A model generated the notes under the pieces. The model was not told where the DNA came from and did not search any database. It was given only the letters and a program-made list of their open reading frames with translations. The position numbers and the translations under genes are program-made. Positions 59,985 through 64,000 of a DNA stretch of 64,000 bases are shown here, piece by piece. Source of the stretch: Spongilla lacustris (lineage: Eukaryota; Porifera; Demospongiae; Spongillida; Spongillidae); NCBI GenBank assembly GCA_949361645.1, contig OX442415.1:7281573-7345572 (forward strand), in the 5' to 3' direction. How positions within the stretch are numbered: the stretch's first letter is position 1; each line of letters begins with the position of its first letter.

Positions 59985-62791
59985 ATGAAGGCAGCATCCA
60001 TTTTGGATGATTACAAAGATATAACTTTTAAGCATTTAAGAATTTTTAAGTTGATCTTTTATGGAACACCAAGAACAGGAAAAACGACACTTCGTAAACA
60101 ACTTCTTGTTGAGAATTTACTTCAGCAGTCTAGCAGGATCCAACAACCTAGTACAAATACTGCAGAAATATGTGACCCTGTTTTTGTTGAGCGAATAGTC
60201 ATGACGAATGAAGAAAACGAAGTATGGAGATGGAAAGTTCAGAAATTAGATGACTTAGCAAAGACATTGCTCAAATGTTTAAACAGCAAACTATTACACT
60301 GTGGGATAAAAACAGAAGAACCAAGTACATGTATGGATGCTGCACAAAGTCTCACACCTGCACCTCTTAGTACTAATAATAATCAATATGCACAGAATGA
60401 TCTGACAGCTGACACACCAGATTTGTGTGAAAAACCATCAGAGATTGTTACGCAGGGAAATAATGATCCTGTTCCCATGACTGCACCCACCATTGCTCAG
60501 CAAGATGGAATGTATAGCCTGAGTACAGACATAGATATAAAGCAACTTTTTTCTGATGCTATTAAAACTGGGCATTGGGCAGATGTAGTGAATGCTCTGA
60601 ATATTGACAGAGCAATGATTCTTCAAGTTATTGATGGAGGTGGGCAGCCCAGCTTTCAAGAAATATTTCCTCTTCTAATAAGTGGTCCTTCAGTAACACT
60701 TATCATGTTCAAGCTGACAGATGATCTTCAAAAGTGTCATCCTGTTAAGTATCAGCCAAATAATGGAATGGAGCAAACGTGGCAAGATACATACGTGGTC
60801 AGTGATTTCATTTTTCATGCCCTTTCTAGCACAATTTCATTTCCAGATAATATAAAAAAAACCATCTGATTGTAAAATACTATTAGTTGGTACTCATAAG
60901 GATAAAATAAAAGGTTCTGAAGACCAAAAGAAAGCTGAAATTGTGAAGATTAATGAATTACTGTACTGTATTGGTATTAACAATTTTGAACAGCAAGATA
61001 TACAAAATGTAAAAAGAAAAATTGAAGAGTTAGTAACTCAAGCAACTCCCCAAGATATCCCGGCTCCTTGGCTAGTATTTGACTTCGTTCTCCACACATA
61101 TGCCAAATCAAACGAGTTACGTGTAGTTAAAAAAAAGAAATGTGAAGAAATATCAAAAATGTGTGGTGTAAAAGAAGCTGAGTTTGAATCGGTCCTACAC
61201 TATCTGCACTATTATGCAGGCACATTGCTGTACTATTATAATGTCCCTGAGCTTAGTGATTGTGTTATTACTGACTTCCAGTTAATATTTGACTCTATCT
61301 CAAAAATCATCATTGACTATTTTGATGACAGCTCTGATCATGGCCCTCATATTCAAGATAAGCCATGAGAATGGACAGTTGAAGACTTCAGTTCTGAAAG
61401 ATGTTGAAGGATGTTTGAAAGTAGATGAACTGCTTAGTCTAATGCTGCATCGTCATATCATATCTAAAATGGATGGAAACGTGTTCTTTATGCCTTCCGT
61501 GCTGCCAAAAGCACAACTGGCTAATAACATATCCAGTAATTCATGTTCCTTTCTAGTGATGTTTGAGCATGGCTGTTGTCCTATTGGACTATTTTGTGCC
61601 GTAACCACCAGACTTATTGTTACACAGAAGTGGAGAGTCAAGAAGGATGAGCCCCAGTTCAGAAACAAAATAAGTTTATATTGTTCTGGAAAACCATATC
61701 ATATTACTTTTTCAGCTTTTTTTGCTCATTACGAAATATGTCTGATGTCTTTGGACAGAAAAGCTGAATTAAGCATCCGATATGCAATTTACAAAACTAT
61801 TGATGAAGTCTTCAGAACAGTCTGCAAAGATATGGGCTATCCAACTCCATCATATGGGTTCTATTGTCCCAAGACATGCACATACGCAGGTGTTACTTAT
61901 CAACAGAATGAGCATCCAGCCAAGTATGATGTCACAGCTGATATGATGACATGTTACTATAGTGATGCACCAAGTGATATGACAGAAGAAAACAAGTCAA
62001 GGTTTCAGCAGGTAACGCCTTTTTATGTTTCAATTGTAGCAGTCTGAGCTGGTTTCCAAGTTGTAGTACATTAGCCTATATAGCACAATACTTAGTCATC
62101 TTATCTCTCTGCTATGAACATTATTCACCAGTTTACTTAAGTAACCATGCCGGGGATATGCCTATTTCATATGTTTATTAGTGGAATGACAATGCTTGCA
62201 TGCAGCATGTTAGTAATGGTATGGTTCTGTATAACTCCCTACTTTCAGTCTGAAAGTTATGGTAATTGTTGTACAATCAAAGATCATAAACCTTACATGT
62301 ATTACCATAACAATTATGTGACCTGGACACATTTAGAAGTGACTCAGGTGTGTGTTTTCTGTGAACAGAAAAAGTTGAGTAGTGTATTGATTAAACATGG
62401 CTGGCCCAGTGCTCATGTCAGTGTTATCTTTTGTACTCCAGTTCAACCTTCTGCTACATGTAGTAATCCAGCACCTTGCCTTGATCAAAGGCCTACACTG
62501 GCTGAGCTACAGTCCTTCACTGTTAATGGAGAGACAGTCTCGATCATTGGAGATGTGGCTGACACATGGAAGAAGATTTGTGGAGCCTTCAACTTTGATA
62601 GTAATGGTAGGAAGCTGAAAGTCATAGAGCAGCAGTACCCTAACCAACCTGAAGACTGCTGTAGGGAAATGTTCCAAACATGGCTGAAAATGTCAGGAGC
62701 ATCATGGAGGTCACTGATCTCCGTGCTTGAGTCTTGTGGAGAAGGTTACCTGGCCGATTTTGTAAAGCAATATGTGAGAACTGGACTGTAA
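59985..62791 (+). pseudogene. Roc-COR-type GTPase with C-terminal Death domain, two frameshifts
   Basis: Frame 1 (59985-60869) has a P-loop GTPRTGKTT (residues 28-36) and, after a low-complexity insert, IDGGGQPSFQEIF, the G3-like switch of Roc domains. At the A8 run 60854-60861 the frame changes and continues with KILLVGTHKDK (G4-like THKD) and a COR-like region to 61368. A second change near 61355 leads to SVLKDVEGCLKVDELLSLML, continuing to 62011. After an intron (62012-62248) comes the last part, ending in a Death domain (WKKICGAFNFDS, then LKVIEQQYPNQPEDCCREM, ADFVKQY) and the stop at 62789-62791. Roco proteins are large GTPases; the Death domain suggests a role in death or immune signalling. 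The coding pattern is otherwise well kept, so these are either fresh pseudogene lesions or sequencing errors. Confidence 0.75.
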
Positions 62792-63487
62792 ATAAAGGTA
62801 AAGTGTTTAATGGGTGTAGCACCTAAGCCAGTTATGCAACACACAACTCCAACAATTAACAATGCAATATGAAACTAATATCTGTTATTGTTCAAGTTAT
62901 TAAAATAGTGAAAAAGCAACATAGATACATATAGTTGTTCAATGTTTTAATCCTTGCAAGGCAATGTGGCATGACAGAAAAGGTGCGTGGTTAATTGGAG
63001 CCTCTGCCTTATTGAATGACCAATTGAATGTCATTATGAATTGAGATGAATGTCATTACTGAGTTACCCAAATCCAAAATTTCACCACACTTTTATCTCA
63101 TCAGTGCACACTCTTCCACACACAGGTCTATACAACAATCAACAAAATAAAGGGAAAGTGAAATGTTGGAATTGAACCAAGTTGCAGTAGTTTGAATTAA
63201 GTCTGTTAAAATTTTAAATGATACACATGTACATGTATGTATGTTGTTTACAATATAGTTGACTGTATAGGTAACGCCGTCCTTACGGAGATGGCAACTT
63301 TCAATACTGTAAAATATAGTTAGCTCCAACATTGTAAAAAAATAAATTTTCTTTAACATTTTAGTATTCTCAATCGACTAAATACAACACATATATGCAC
63401 TAACGATTGCCATCACTAAGTCTTGTGTAAGAGGTCCAACAACACTAAGGTCCATTCCTACAGTCTAGCAGGGACAGCCTCCACCAA
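62792..63487. other. Interval after the Roc-type gene
   Basis: AT-rich, no coding region seen. From about 63428 it matches the transketolase-tail duplicon. Confidence 0.5.
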
Positions 63488-63953
63488 TCAAATCATACTC
63501 TTCACGGCCTTGATGATGTGGGCGGAGCTTATCCCATACAGCTCCAGCAGCTCATGGCACAGACCACTTCTAGGGATGCCAGTGACGGCCAATCGGTGCA
63601 CACGAATGTTGAGCTCCTCAGACAGAGTACTTCACACACACAGCGCGTGACTCTACCTTGCTTCTCAGCAACACTTGCTAACTATCATAGATTATAATTG
63701 TCCACTTACACATTGCATGCACCTACATTGTACACGTGCACTAGTACTTAAGCACACACTGGTACCATACTAATATGCACATGTACATGTAGTATAAAAG
63801 CAACTATCAATATTCATGCACACCTCTCCCTACCTTAACTTCTGGGTCTTCCACAGTTACAATCTTCCCTCCAGTGGCCCGGGCACACTCCAGCAGTGTG
63901 TCCTTGTGGATGGGCTTGAGGGTGAAGGGGTTACGGAGATAGAGTTGAACAAA
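63488..63953 (-). pseudogene. Transketolase fragment, copy 4 (two exons, last one 5' truncated)
   Basis: The minus-strand exon, about 63953-63834, encodes the stretch that the other copies lack (NPFTLKPIHKDTLLECARAT, GGKIVTVED) and ends AAG|GTAGGG. The last exon is present from about 63627 to the stop at 63488-63490 but is broken at its start: GLGEGVAGA and its splice acceptor are replaced by unrelated CA-rich sequence. Further exons may lie beyond the window edge. As it stands, the C-terminus cannot be spliced correctly. Confidence 0.8.
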
Positions 63954-64000
63954 CTATGTGCACTTTTTCCACTCGATACATGCCAATGATATAATCACTG

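Noticed and set aside
1..64000. tRNA, rRNA or other structured RNA genes
   Set aside because: No cloverleaf with T-loop consensus and no rRNA-like conserved block was noticed on reading; hairpins seen are transposon arms.

Overview
This is a eukaryotic (metazoan) window. Genes are split by short GT-AG introns, microsatellites and minisatellites are abundant, and transposon relics are dense. The gene content is a CARD-NACHT-LRR receptor, a Roc/COR-type protein ending in a Death domain, relics of transketolase and class I PI3-kinase, a cilia-associated coiled-coil protein and a Tnp2-type transposase. The short palindrome TACATGTA recurs throughout. Together these suggest a marine invertebrate, most likely a demosponge (inference). 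No rRNA, tRNA, operon or prokaryotic signal was seen.

Layout, left half. 1-5.8 kb is a broken Ty3/gypsy-type retrotransposon: a gag fragment with a zinc knuckle, then protease, RT, RNase H and the start of integrase, split by about 2.8 kb of C-rich junk and a (CA)n tract. 6.1-8.5 kb is a second, unrelated and decayed reverse-transcriptase element. 9.1-13.4 kb holds only the 3' exons of an NLR gene (two 168-bp LRR exons and a terminal exon), with a hAT-like element bearing an 8-bp target duplication in its last intron. Convergent to it on the minus strand (13.8-14.8 kb) are two transketolase exons. 16.5-23 kb is a mosaic of duplicated gene pieces: a CFAP100-like fragment, a duplicated unidentified exon pair, and a dead PI3K p110-like gene carrying a stop codon and lost exons and invaded by minisatellites.

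24.6-35.3 kb is the best gene: a complete nine-exon NLR (CARD, NACHT, LRRs) whose splice phases all agree and give 868 residues. Its introns hold several foldback elements, one flanked by TTAA. It is again followed by a convergent transketolase last exon, so the NLR tail/transketolase tail junction has been duplicated. Further transketolase copies lie at 57.5-59.1 kb and 63.5-64.0 kb.

37.8-46.0 kb looks like a two-gene DNA transposon: a CACTA/Tnp2-like transposase (37.8-40.75 kb) and a multi-exon accessory gene (44.2-46.0 kb). Between them is an apparently perfect inverted repeat with 1,169-bp arms and a 115-bp spacer, with pogo/Tigger-like ends at TA; this is the most striking structure in the window. 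48.3-54.5 kb is a satellite array of about 27-bp units with higher-order repeats. 60.0-62.8 kb is a Roc-COR-Death gene interrupted by two frameshifts.
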